A program made the position numbers and the translations under genes. The notes under the pieces were generated by a model. It worked only from the letters and a program-made list of their open reading frames with translations. It made no database searches and was not told the DNA's origin. Shown piece by piece: positions 1-8,225 of a stretch of DNA of 31,633 bases; positions within the stretch are counted from its first letter, which is position 1; every line of letters starts with the position of its first letter. Origin of the DNA: UBA1858 sp965658595 (lineage in GTDB: Bacteria; Pseudomonadota; Gammaproteobacteria; UBA4575); contig CBFHSW010000046.1 of assembly GCA_965658595.1 (NCBI GenBank), positions 1 through 31,633 on the forward strand, given 5' to 3'.

Positions 1-1373
1 AATGGGGTTGCAAGCATATAACCTTGCCCTATGCTGGTGATTACTGTTTCACCTGGATACCACGGTTGGCCCTTGGTATTCACTTTCCAAGTTCGCGATG
101 GTAGCAGACCATCAATCTCACCAACTGTATCGATACCCGTCAACTGACCGAGACCAAATCGTGATAGAAACTGATACATATTATCAATCCCCATCTCATG
201 ACCCACTTTGTAAAAGTAAACATCACAAGACTGAGCAATCGCTTTAGACATATCGACAACACCATGCCCCTGCTTTTTCCAGTCTCGATATTTACGTGTG
301 TTGCCCGGCAATCTAAAATGTGGGCCCGCATACATCGTCTGTTCAGGACTCATGATCTGGTGTTCAAGCGCAGCCATAGCAACCAATGGCTTAACAGTTG
401 AACCCGGTGGGTATTGACCAACCAGCGCGCGATTAAATAGTGGTTGAGCTGGGTTATCTCGAAGTTGTGAATAGGCTTTTTGACCAATACCATTCACAAA
501 CAAATTAGGATTGTAGGTGGGCTGACTGGCAAAAGCTAAGATATCACCATTATTAGGATCCATGGCGACAATGGCACCTTTTTTACCCTCTAACAAAGTT
601 TGTGCCTGAGTCTGTAACGACTTCAGTAATGACAATTGCAGGTCCACACCTTTAATGGGTGCTTGAGTCTTAAGCACACGCAATGGACGTCCTTGCGCAT
701 TAATTTCTACATGATGATAACCGACCTCACCATGCAAGACAGATTCATATTTTCTTTCTAGCCCCAATTTTCCTATATACGAAGTGCCAGCATAATCTCG
801 CCTATCTAAACGTGAGAGGTCTGACTCATTAATACGTCCAACATATCCCATCACATGAGCAAAGTGTTTCCCTTGAGGATAATAACGCATGGAGCTGGCA
901 CTAATTTGCACACCAGGGAAGTAATATTGGACCACTGCAAATTTTGCCACTTCTTGGTCACTAAGATTGTAGACCAATGGGATTTTTTGAAATGACTGTT
1001 TGCGTCTAAGTTCTTTTTTGAAGCGCCTCAATTCATGGGCTTGGATGCTGATGATATCGGATAAGGCTTCCAAGAGAGCATCCATGTCATTCACACTGGA
1101 TGGAGTGATGTCTAAACGATAATTTGGTTTATTGTCTGCAAGTAACACTTCCCCATGGTCATAGATCAGACCACGCATGGGAGGAATCGCTTCTACTCTG
1201 ACGCGATTATCATTGGATAAAGTTTGATAATGCACATTATGAGTGATCTGCAGGTCATAGAGTCGAAATAACAACAACAAAAACACCACCGTCACCACGA
1301 TACTGATCACTAATGCACGCGCACGGAACAGGGTGGATTCTTTTTTTGTGTTATTGAGGGCTACTCTTCGCAT
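1..1373 (-). CDS. mrdA: Penicillin-binding protein 2 (PBP2), N-terminal 457 codons, truncated by the window edge
   Basis: This is the peptidoglycan transpeptidase of the rod-shape elongation complex, working with RodA in the inner membrane. The minus frame is open from an ATG at 1373 to base 1, giving 457 codons of a family usually about 600-650 long. A short cytoplasmic stretch is followed by one membrane segment (about residues 19-37). The dimerisation-domain hallmark GTSYIGKLGLE lies near 196-206. The transpeptidase domain shows the active-site S-x-x-K as YPPGSTVKP (Ser325, Lys328) and S-x-N-type SCD at 382-384. The KTG box would lie beyond the edge. AGGGAAAG just upstream of the ATG can serve as ribosome binding site. 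The usual neighbours rlmH/rsfS are not upstream here; metA is. The assignment is firm; only the C-terminus is unseen. Confidence 0.95.
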   Translation of the reverse strand, partial: MRRVALNNTKKESTLFRARALVISIVVTVVFLLLLFRLYDLQITHNVHYQTLSNDNRVRVEAIPPMRGLIYDHGEVLLADNKPNYRLDITPSSVNDMDALLEALSDIISIQAHELRRFKKELRRKQSFQKIPLVYNLSDQEVAKFAVVQYYFPGVQISASSMRYYPQGKHFAHVMGYVGRINESDLSRLDRRDYAGTSYIGKLGLERKYESVLHGEVGYHHVEINAQGRPLRVLKTQAPIKGVDLQLSLLKSLQTQAQTLLEGKKGAIVAMDPNNGDILAFASQPTYNPNLFVNGIGQKAYSQLRDNPAQPLFNRALVGQYPPGSTVKPLVAMAALEHQIMSPEQTMYAGPHFRLPGNTRKYRDWKKQGHGVVDMSKAIAQSCDVYFYKVGHEMGIDNMYQFLSRFGLGQLTGIDTVGEIDGLLPSRTWKVNTKGQPWYPGETVITSIGQGYMLATP

Positions 1374-1484
1374 ATTCTTTCCCTAACACCCTAAGGGTAA
1401 AGCGCTCATCAAAACGATTGGCTTCATCGACTACTTTGACCGTCCAACACGGTAGACTAATGTCGTTCAACATGCACACACTTT

Positions 1485-1513
1485 ATCATATCGAATGGGA
1501 AACTAAGACATAA
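1485..1513 (-). promoter_or_regulatory. Possible sigma-70 promoter for mrdA
   Basis: Read on the minus strand, TTATGT is followed by a 17-base spacer and TATGAT, about 112 bases upstream of the mrdA ATG. The -10 is good and the -35 is weak. The placement fits an independent start for mrdA after the metA unit. Confidence 0.3.
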
Positions 1514-1581
1514 ACATACGACATGAACGACTGTCTGTTATCACTCAGATTGCTCATGCCATCTCAAATCAATCATACCGA

Positions 1582-1602
1582 TCTATAGTCATTTTCTATA
1601 GA
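1582..1602. repeat. Short inverted repeat between metA and mrdA
   Basis: TCTATAG and CTATAGA form a perfect 7-base stem around the loop TCATTTT, about 50 bases past the metA stop. There is no run of T after the stem on the minus strand, so it is not a convincing intrinsic terminator. The remaining intergenic stretch 1374-1649 shows nothing else beyond the promoter candidate. Confidence 0.35.
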
Positions 1603-1649
1603 CTCATTGACAGAAACGATCAGTGACTCAAGCAAGCCACTTAAAAGAT

Positions 1650-2660
1650 TTATGAGGATAATCGATCAGAATTATCAACCAAACTGGCTAACCAATTTGA
1701 AAATATTAATGTAGCGCTGTCTTGCCAATGACTTTCAATTCCTGCTTGAAGCTGCGATTCAGGAAATTTTTCAATCATTTTTATATCTGCAACACCTGCT
1801 TTCACTTCAGCTTGGAAAGCTTGTGCTACCAAGATAGCTGGCTGATCAAAATAATTCGCTGGTAGAGGTGGATAATCGCTACGCTCAGCATTGAGGAAGC
1901 GAATGATTTCACGTTTGTATTCTTTGAGCAGGCTAATGTCATCATATTCTGGGTGACCCTGAAAATAAACCACACTGTGATCCTCCTCAGCAGCCAACTG
2001 CACACCCGCTTGATTACTACATATCAATGGTTTGATGTTATGCGTTAAAAAATCGTCAGCCGAAACATCATTGTAACGAGAGTGAACCATAAAAAGTTGT
2101 TTCTCTACACCTGTCAGCAACTCATGATCTGGTGTGGTAACGTGATGTTCAAACACTCCCCAACATTTATCACCCATATGACGTCGTTGCACATCATAAT
2201 AAACCTGCATGGCTGCATGGGTAGCCAAACAAGAGCATAAGGTCGACTTAAGATGAGACTTAGACCACAACAACAGAGACTTTAATGGCTGCCAAAAAGA
2301 TTCTTGCGCTAGTTTTGATTCAGTAATATTTGCTCCTGTTACCACCAACGCATCCAAGCCTGCATGCTGAATATTTTCTAGAGACTGATAATGCTGTTTG
2401 AGATAAGCATGCGCGTGCTCTGAACGATCCAATTCATCACAACGCAGTGGATAAACATAGCAGTTGATATTATCGTTACTGCCTAGCAGACGAAAAAATT
2501 GTCTCTCAGTCGCTGTCAATGCTGCATCTGGCATCATATTGAAGAAACCAATCTTTACATTCGGCACAGACTCACTACATTGCTCAGGTGTGAGCACTGT
2601 AATACCCTCACTCTGAAGTCGGCCATATAGAGGTAAGTTGTTATGCTTAACTAACGCCAA
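1650..2660 (-). CDS. metA: MetA-family homoserine O-acyltransferase
   Basis: The family transfers an acyl group (succinyl or acetyl) from CoA to homoserine at the start of methionine synthesis, in the cytoplasm. The 336-residue length suits the family (about 300-310 in E. coli). The catalytic triad is visible: Cys144 in TLCSCLATHAA, and His236 and Glu238 in GHPEYD. Substrate-binding positions known from E. coli are kept (Lys165, Ser194, Arg250). Two sites differ. The E. coli MPKK segment reads MPDA (43-46). The position that discriminates acyl-CoA (Gly111 in E. coli, Glu in acetyl-using enzymes) is Thr113 in VTGANITE. The gene follows the ATPase gene by 19 bases, so the two are probably one operon. 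Fold and chemistry are secure; whether it uses succinyl-, acetyl- or another acyl-CoA, or an acceptor other than homoserine, cannot be told from sequence. Confidence 0.85.
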   Translation of the reverse strand: MALVKHNNLPLYGRLQSEGITVLTPEQCSESVPNVKIGFFNMMPDAALTATERQFFRLLGSNDNINCYVYPLRCDELDRSEHAHAYLKQHYQSLENIQHAGLDALVVTGANITESKLAQESFWQPLKSLLLWSKSHLKSTLCSCLATHAAMQVYYDVQRRHMGDKCWGVFEHHVTTPDHELLTGVEKQLFMVHSRYNDVSADDFLTHNIKPLICSNQAGVQLAAEEDHSVVYFQGHPEYDDISLLKEYKREIIRFLNAERSDYPPLPANYFDQPAILVAQAFQAEVKAGVADIKMIEKFPESQLQAGIESHWQDSATLIFSNWLASLVDNSDRLSS

Positions 2661-2679
2661 AATAAATCCACAAAAAAAT

Positions 2680-3519
2680 TTATTGATTAATCGACTGACA
2701 AATCAAATCAACAAAGTCTTTTTGATCGCGAACATTTTGGATGTCTTCAAGATTAACAGCATAGCCATATTGCTCAGCAATAGATTCATACAAAGGCTTG
2801 CGATGTTCAAGTAACTTCGGAAAAACCCAACTATTAAATTGATCAGGAACGATCTGTTCTATCTCTTGAATATTGTTTTCCTCAAGAAAGATTTCGATAT
2901 GGTCTTGTAAAAACTGTTCCTGGAAATAAAGGGGTTTAGGAGCAGTTACCGCACGCTCACATAATAACTTTTCATGTTCCTGGTTTGCACGGATATATAA
3001 AATCAGTGTTTTTTCCGATAACACTCTAAAGACTTCTTGATCATCCAACTCACATAAACTACCACCTGCATCATTCAGAAAATTTGGGTAGCCATAGATA
3101 TCTTGAGCTTTTTTCATGAAATCCGGCACGTCCAACATAGCAAAAATTTCAGCCTGTCTATGCAGCCTTTGACGTTTCATGAACTCGCTGAATTCTAGAC
3201 CACCTAGCTCTGGATTGCCTAGCTTGCCGAGAAAAGTTGATACCGGCTCCAGGTTATTGACTGTGATGTTATTGCAAATATAAATAGAATCAGAGCGTAA
3301 CAAATCGGCCAAAAAATCCACGTTCATCGCTTTGGCTTTGATGTTGTCTAAGATTGGCTCTTCCAAATACTTGGTGCCAATTCGATAATCACCGGAATAA
3401 TGAAACCATTGTTGATTATCAAGCTTGTTAGCCAACGTAGTCTTACCCACGCCTGACATACCCAACAAAGTGATGGCTTTATGATCTAGTTGTTTAAATG
3501 CTTGCGCTGAAATCTTCAT
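2680..3519 (-). CDS. P-loop ATPase/kinase-like protein linked to metA
   Basis: This is a 279-residue soluble protein whose function I do not recognise. A perfect Walker A motif, GMSGVGKT, is at 20-27, preceded by a hydrophobic strand, as in small-molecule kinases and shikimate-kinase-like NTPases. No ABC signature or AAA sensor motifs are seen. A further distinctive block is GYPNFLNDAGGSLCEL near 143-158. There is no signal peptide or membrane segment. The stop is 19 bases before the metA start on the same strand, so co-transcription is likely and the gene would be first in the unit. A metabolic kinase or a partner acting on the acyltransferase pathway is inference only. The ATG at 3519 is the first start in frame and places the P-loop at the usual N-terminal distance. 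Confidence 0.8.
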   Translation of the reverse strand: MKISAQAFKQLDHKAITLLGMSGVGKTTLANKLDNQQWFHYSGDYRIGTKYLEEPILDNIKAKAMNVDFLADLLRSDSIYICNNITVNNLEPVSTFLGKLGNPELGGLEFSEFMKRQRLHRQAEIFAMLDVPDFMKKAQDIYGYPNFLNDAGGSLCELDDQEVFRVLSEKTLILYIRANQEHEKLLCERAVTAPKPLYFQEQFLQDHIEIFLEENNIQEIEQIVPDQFNSWVFPKLLEHRKPLYESIAEQYGYAVNLEDIQNVRDQKDFVDLICQSINQ

Positions 3520-3621
3520 TGATTTGTAAGTCTTAACGTTATTAGTTAACGATACTAGGAAGAGATTGGAATCATAACAGCAAAGTGCAGGCTGTACATC
3601 AACCTAATCGCAGCGTCGCAG

Positions 3622-3641
3622 GCTAGATAGCGCTATCTAGC
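3622..3641. repeat. Perfect 20-base palindrome
   Basis: GCTAGATAGC is followed without a gap by its reverse complement. It lies 102 bases upstream of the ATPase gene start and 75 bases past the RND gene stop. No T-tract follows on either strand, so it looks more like an operator for a dimeric regulator than an intrinsic terminator. No binding protein can be named. Confidence 0.55.
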
Positions 3642-3716
3642 TCTATATCGGGACCTATTGATGAGGAGTGATACTTAGAGTTAACAGCTTATGCGGATCG
3701 TTATCGGCGGCCTATG

Positions 3717-6700
3717 TTAGGCATTATTCAGATATGCCGAGAGTCTGGCTTTTAGTGCGTTGCGCATATCATCTGCCACCATGTAGAAACATGGCACCAC
3801 AATCAAAATCAAAATGGTGGCAAAAATCAGACCGAAACCTAAGCTCACCGCCATCGGTGATAAGAATGCGGTTTGTCCACTGGCAAAAAATATTAGTGGC
3901 GAAATACCTAGAAAGGTAGTCACTGTAGTCAATAAAATAGGACGTATCCTGACTCGTCCAGCATCGATCATAGCGTCATAGCAAGAGACACCCTCCGCCA
4001 AACGCTTTTTAGCAAAGTCGACTAAAATCAAAGAGTCATTCACCACAATACCCGTCAAAGCTAAAAAGCCAATCACCGATAGGAACTGCAAGTTATAACC
4101 AAATAGCATGTGTCCAATGATCACGCCGACTATAGCAAATGGAATGGATAACATAATCACAAATGGATCCAATAAAGACTTAAATAAAGCCGCCAAGATA
4201 AAGAAGATAATCGCTAGGGCAATGACTAGCGCATTCAACATATCATTGAAAGAATCATTGGCCTCTTTCTTTTCACCCAAGAATAATAATTTCATGGCAG
4301 ATCCCGGATTATTCAAGTAATCGAACTCCGCGCTTATCAATTCATTCACTTCCAATGGCGTGGTCACATCAAGATCCACTTCGGCCGTGACTACCGCTAA
4401 ACGCTGCGCATCTCGCCTCAGTATCGTGCCTAAGCCTCTCTCCAGAGTTAAATCAGCCACTTCACCCAAATACACACTGCCACCAGAATTTAATGTCAAC
4501 GGTAATGTCGATAAACCTGCACTATCTTTACGTAGCGCTTCTGGATAGATAACACGCACGGGATAGCGATCTTCCTGCCAATTCACATGAGTAACTTCTA
4601 AGCCGACAAAACCGGTACGCACGGCATTAGCAAGATCGGCTTGCGTGAGGCCTAGTTGTCGGCCGCGCTCATTGAGTACATATTGATACTCTAGTTTGCC
4701 AGGCTCCAGATCTTGGCTGACATCTTTGACTCCGGGCACTCTTTTTAGGAACTGCCCGATGTCAGAAGATTTTTCAATCAACTGATCAATGTTTTCACCG
4801 ATCACTCCAACTTCAATATCAGCACCGGCAGGTCCGCCTTGGGGTCGTAAGATAGAAAAACGCTGTATGCCGGCCACACTCTGCAACTCAAAGCGAATAT
4901 CATCAATAATTTCTTGAGTACTGAGGTTGCGGGTACCACTCTCACCAAACTTAAGATTCACCAACGGAGACACATATTTTTCTATGAATGTCTGAGGTGC
5001 GGCCTTATTCAAATCAATCGACAATTGAATATAATTACTGCCCATCTTAAGACGATTAAAATCGACCAAAATCACACCCACATTGGTGAGCATAGTGTTC
5101 AGGTCTTGTTCTGCTACCACTTCTAGAATTTTGTCTTCGATAGTAATCGCCAAAGCAGAGGTATCCTCAACACTGTAAGTGTTAGGCGCTTCAATATTTA
5201 CTAAGAATTGACCAATTTCTACATTCCCAAATTGGTTATAAGGCAATCGTGTCTGCGCATAAGTAAGCACCACACCGAGCACAGCTAGCGTTAAAATCGA
5301 TACCACATAACGATGAGTGAGTGCCCACTTTAGAGCACTTAGATATTTGTCCAGTGAGTCTATCCAGAAGGTATGACGTTGACGGGTTTGCAGACGCAGT
5401 ATTTCAGAGCAATGCGAAGGCAATATCACAAAGGCCTCTATCAAAGAGCCAATTAATGCCGCCGTGACCACTACAGGAATTACTTCAATAAATTTACCCA
5501 GAGTGCCACTCACCCCGAACATAGGAATAAACGCTGCTACGGTAGTACAGGTGGAAGCAACGACTGGCCAGAACACTTCTCGCGCACCCATGATTGCGGC
5601 CTGCGTTCTCTCCATGCCTTCTTCCAAATGTCGATAAATATTTTCTGTCACGATAATGGCATCGTCGACAATCATACCCAAGGCAATGAGGAAGGCGAAC
5701 AACGACACCATATTGATGGTGTAGCCCAAATAATAAATCAGAATAATCGCCACTAAGAAAGACACGGGGATTCCCAGCGCGGTGACCAAGGCAATTCTCA
5801 AATTCAAAAATAAATACAGAGAGATCAACACCAAGACTAACCCGATCACACCTGAGGACCGTACCGTTTCTAGACGCGTCTTGACCGCTACTGACAAATC
5901 ACTAAACAATCCTGTTTGCAATCCAGCTGGCAACTTGTCGGCCTGTGAACTTGCATATTCTCTAACTGAGGCCGCTACATCAATAGTAGAAGCACGTGCT
6001 GTTTTAGTAACGGTAAGATTAACTGATGGCGCGCTATTAAAGCGCCCAATGGTTTTTTCTTCTTCCAACTGCAATGTGATATTGGCAATTTCTGAGAGCA
6101 ACAGCTGCCCGCCATTAACATCACTGCGCAGGACTAACTTTTTTACTGTTGCCACATCTGGAGCCACACCCATACCTCGAAGCAGTATGTCACCCTCATT
6201 GGCTTTAAGAGAACCTCCCGGCAAATCATCTAGGTTGCGAGTCAGCGCATTAGTCACCTCAGACAAAGTCACCTGCCGTGCTGCCATCACGTGCGGATCA
6301 ACCTCTACCCACAACTCCCATTGACGGTCACCAGCAATACCCACGCTGGCCACTCCTGACAAACCTAATAGATCACGGCGCACATTTTCAGCAGTTTCAT
6401 ATAATAATCCGCGTTCCACATCACCATACAGACTCATACTGATTACAGGGAAGCGAGTTTTTAAACGTGTTACCTCAGGGGTTTCAGCCAAGTCTGGTAG
6501 GTCATCAACAGTGTCGATAACAGAGCGCATCTCACGTAAAAACTCATCCAGATCAGTATCTGTCTTCAACTTGATTTCTACTTTAGACAGACCCTCTGAA
6601 CTCTGTGAAGTAATCACATCTATATCAGGAAGACTTTCAATTTCCTCCTCGATTACTACCGTGACTTGACGCTCAACCTCTTCGGGAGGGGCTCCCTCAT

Positions 6701-6851
6701 ATTCAGTAGTAATCCTGACCCGATCCAAATCCACTGTAGGAAATATTTCCTGTGGCAATTTCTCCCATGAGAAAAAACCAATGATAACAATGATAATCAG
6801 AAACAGATTAACGATCAGGCTATTACGAATTGAGAAATGAATGATATTCAT
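3717..6851 (-). CDS. RND-family efflux transporter, inner-membrane permease
   Basis: This is the proton-driven pump of a tripartite efflux system in the inner membrane. The 1044 residues match the family (about 1030-1050). The architecture is an N-terminal membrane segment (about 11-28), a large periplasmic domain (about 30-335), a bundle of segments, a second periplasmic domain and a C-terminal bundle. The proton-relay pair Asp396-Asp397 is in LGMIVDDAIIVTEN. In TM10 the lysine of AcrB (AKN) is replaced in GIVVNDSLILVDF (about 934-946). FPTVDLDRVRI near 37-47 is a typical N-terminal signature. The gene begins 21 bases after the adaptor gene stop, so they form one unit. No TolC-like gene follows, so a channel encoded elsewhere is presumably shared. 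The substrate is unknown; it is not of the CzcA/CusA type by eye. Confidence 0.92.
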   Translation of the reverse strand: MNIIHFSIRNSLIVNLFLIIIVIIGFFSWEKLPQEIFPTVDLDRVRITTEYEGAPPEEVERQVTVVIEEEIESLPDIDVITSQSSEGLSKVEIKLKTDTDLDEFLREMRSVIDTVDDLPDLAETPEVTRLKTRFPVISMSLYGDVERGLLYETAENVRRDLLGLSGVASVGIAGDRQWELWVEVDPHVMAARQVTLSEVTNALTRNLDDLPGGSLKANEGDILLRGMGVAPDVATVKKLVLRSDVNGGQLLLSEIANITLQLEEEKTIGRFNSAPSVNLTVTKTARASTIDVAASVREYASSQADKLPAGLQTGLFSDLSVAVKTRLETVRSSGVIGLVLVLISLYLFLNLRIALVTALGIPVSFLVAIILIYYLGYTINMVSLFAFLIALGMIVDDAIIVTENIYRHLEEGMERTQAAIMGAREVFWPVVASTCTTVAAFIPMFGVSGTLGKFIEVIPVVVTAALIGSLIEAFVILPSHCSEILRLQTRQRHTFWIDSLDKYLSALKWALTHRYVVSILTLAVLGVVLTYAQTRLPYNQFGNVEIGQFLVNIEAPNTYSVEDTSALAITIEDKILEVVAEQDLNTMLTNVGVILVDFNRLKMGSNYIQLSIDLNKAAPQTFIEKYVSPLVNLKFGESGTRNLSTQEIIDDIRFELQSVAGIQRFSILRPQGGPAGADIEVGVIGENIDQLIEKSSDIGQFLKRVPGVKDVSQDLEPGKLEYQYVLNERGRQLGLTQADLANAVRTGFVGLEVTHVNWQEDRYPVRVIYPEALRKDSAGLSTLPLTLNSGGSVYLGEVADLTLERGLGTILRRDAQRLAVVTAEVDLDVTTPLEVNELISAEFDYLNNPGSAMKLLFLGEKKEANDSFNDMLNALVIALAIIFFILAALFKSLLDPFVIMLSIPFAIVGVIIGHMLFGYNLQFLSVIGFLALTGIVVNDSLILVDFAKKRLAEGVSCYDAMIDAGRVRIRPILLTTVTTFLGISPLIFFASGQTAFLSPMAVSLGFGLIFATILILIVVPCFYMVADDMRNALKARLSAYLNNA

Positions 6852-6872
6852 GTGATTTGGAATATTGTGTGT

Positions 6873-8027
6873 TTAATATTCTGCTGTCACGGCTTGCTGA
6901 TTAACCAAAGAGACCACATCACGCATAACAATCTGTTCACCTTCGATCAATCCTTCAATCACTACGTATTCATTGCCAACACGTTGCCCAATCTTTATCT
7001 CACGCAGATTGACAGTATTGTCTTCTAACAAGTACACATAAGTACTGCCATATTGATTTAATACCGCTGACACCGGAATCACTAAAGCAGACATCTGCGC
7101 TGCTAATGGCAGACTGACTTGCGCTAACGATCCTGCATATAAGCTTTCACCCGATACCCTCACCCTAACTTGATGAGTATTGGTATTGATATCTGGATCA
7201 GCTTGTAAGGCGACGATTTCACCTATACGAGTCTGCCCTTCATGAATCACTTTCACGCTATGGCCCATGTGCAGGCCCTGCACTAATTCCCCACGGATAT
7301 CTAATTGCACATCAAGATGCGTCACATCAATGATGCTCAATGCCATTTGATTAACGTTAACATAATCTCCCTGCTCAACCTGCACTGCGTTAATAACTCC
7401 GTCAAATGGAGCCTGCAACTGAGTACGATCAAAATTGCGCTGAGCGCTATCCACGCGTGACTGTTGTTGGTGAATCCGTGCCTGTGACATAGATACTGCC
7501 GCTTGTAAACGCGCCACCTCTGACTGCAGATCAAATACGCGCTGACGCATCACATCCACTTTAGAGTGCGCAATCAAATTTCTCTCTGCTAACTTTTCTG
7601 AACGACGCAGTTCTTTCTGCTGAAGCGAGAGATTCTGCTCACCTAACGCTAATAATTGTCGATCTCGTTGTTGTGTTTGAGTTTCAATAATGAGGGAAGA
7701 CTGCGCTTGCACCAGTTGATCTTGATAATCAGCCTGTTCTAAACTGATCAAAATATCACCAGCTGATACTTTCATACCGGGTTCAACAGAGCGCTTTTGC
7801 ACCACACCAGACACCTCAAAATGCAATTTGGCGGTTTTCTGTGGATAAAGTCGCCCCGTTACCGTCTCATAGGGGTATCTGTCTTGTTTTTCTACACTCC
7901 CCACCAGCACTTTTAAAGGGATGATTTCTTGAAGATCTACCTCTGGTTGAGGTTTACTCCAAATCAAATACCAAATCAGTAGGGCTGAGGTAAAAATAAT
8001 ACCCAATGACAACTTGAAACTACTCAT
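6873..8027 (-). CDS. RND efflux periplasmic adaptor (membrane-fusion protein)
   Basis: The adaptor joins the RND pump to an outer-membrane channel. The 384-residue protein has an N-terminal membrane anchor (about 7-24) and no lipobox cysteine. Next come a first lipoyl half with VSGVVQKRSVEPGMKVSAGD (about 72-92) and a long Gln/Arg/Leu-rich alpha-hairpin coiled coil (about 100-200). The second lipoyl half is QAPFDGVINAVQVEQGDYV, and beta-barrel and membrane-proximal domains follow. It is the first gene of the adaptor-pump unit. It is divergent from lptD, with 198 gene-free bases between (8028-8225) that must hold both promoters. No regulator gene of TetR or MarR type is adjacent, so control is not visible. 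Confidence 0.92.
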   Translation of the reverse strand: MSSFKLSLGIIFTSALLIWYLIWSKPQPEVDLQEIIPLKVLVGSVEKQDRYPYETVTGRLYPQKTAKLHFEVSGVVQKRSVEPGMKVSAGDILISLEQADYQDQLVQAQSSLIIETQTQQRDRQLLALGEQNLSLQQKELRRSEKLAERNLIAHSKVDVMRQRVFDLQSEVARLQAAVSMSQARIHQQQSRVDSAQRNFDRTQLQAPFDGVINAVQVEQGDYVNVNQMALSIIDVTHLDVQLDIRGELVQGLHMGHSVKVIHEGQTRIGEIVALQADPDINTNTHQVRVRVSGESLYAGSLAQVSLPLAAQMSALVIPVSAVLNQYGSTYVYLLEDNTVNLREIKIGQRVGNEYVVIEGLIEGEQIVMRDVVSLVNQQAVTAEY

Positions 8028-8225
8028 GAACTACGCCTTTTTACTACTTAATGCTCTATAATGGCCGAATTGTGTACCAATGACCGACAATCGCGCGACT
8101 GATAATATGTTAATAATCTAGTTTTACTTCAAATTAACCAAAACCTATTTGAATAAGTTTGAGACTAGAGAACCATAATCAGCGCTGACATCAATAAAAA
8201 AATAATAATACCAATAACCCATTCT

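Noticed and set aside
1351..1473. A 40-codon minus frame overlapping the mrdA start
   Set aside because: It has no good ribosome binding site, is short, and more likely represents leader sequence; only conservation in relatives would revive it.
5782..6324. 180-codon plus-strand frame inside the RND pump gene
   Set aside because: It lies antisense to a well-supported pump gene with all expected motifs, and its sequence has no domain character.
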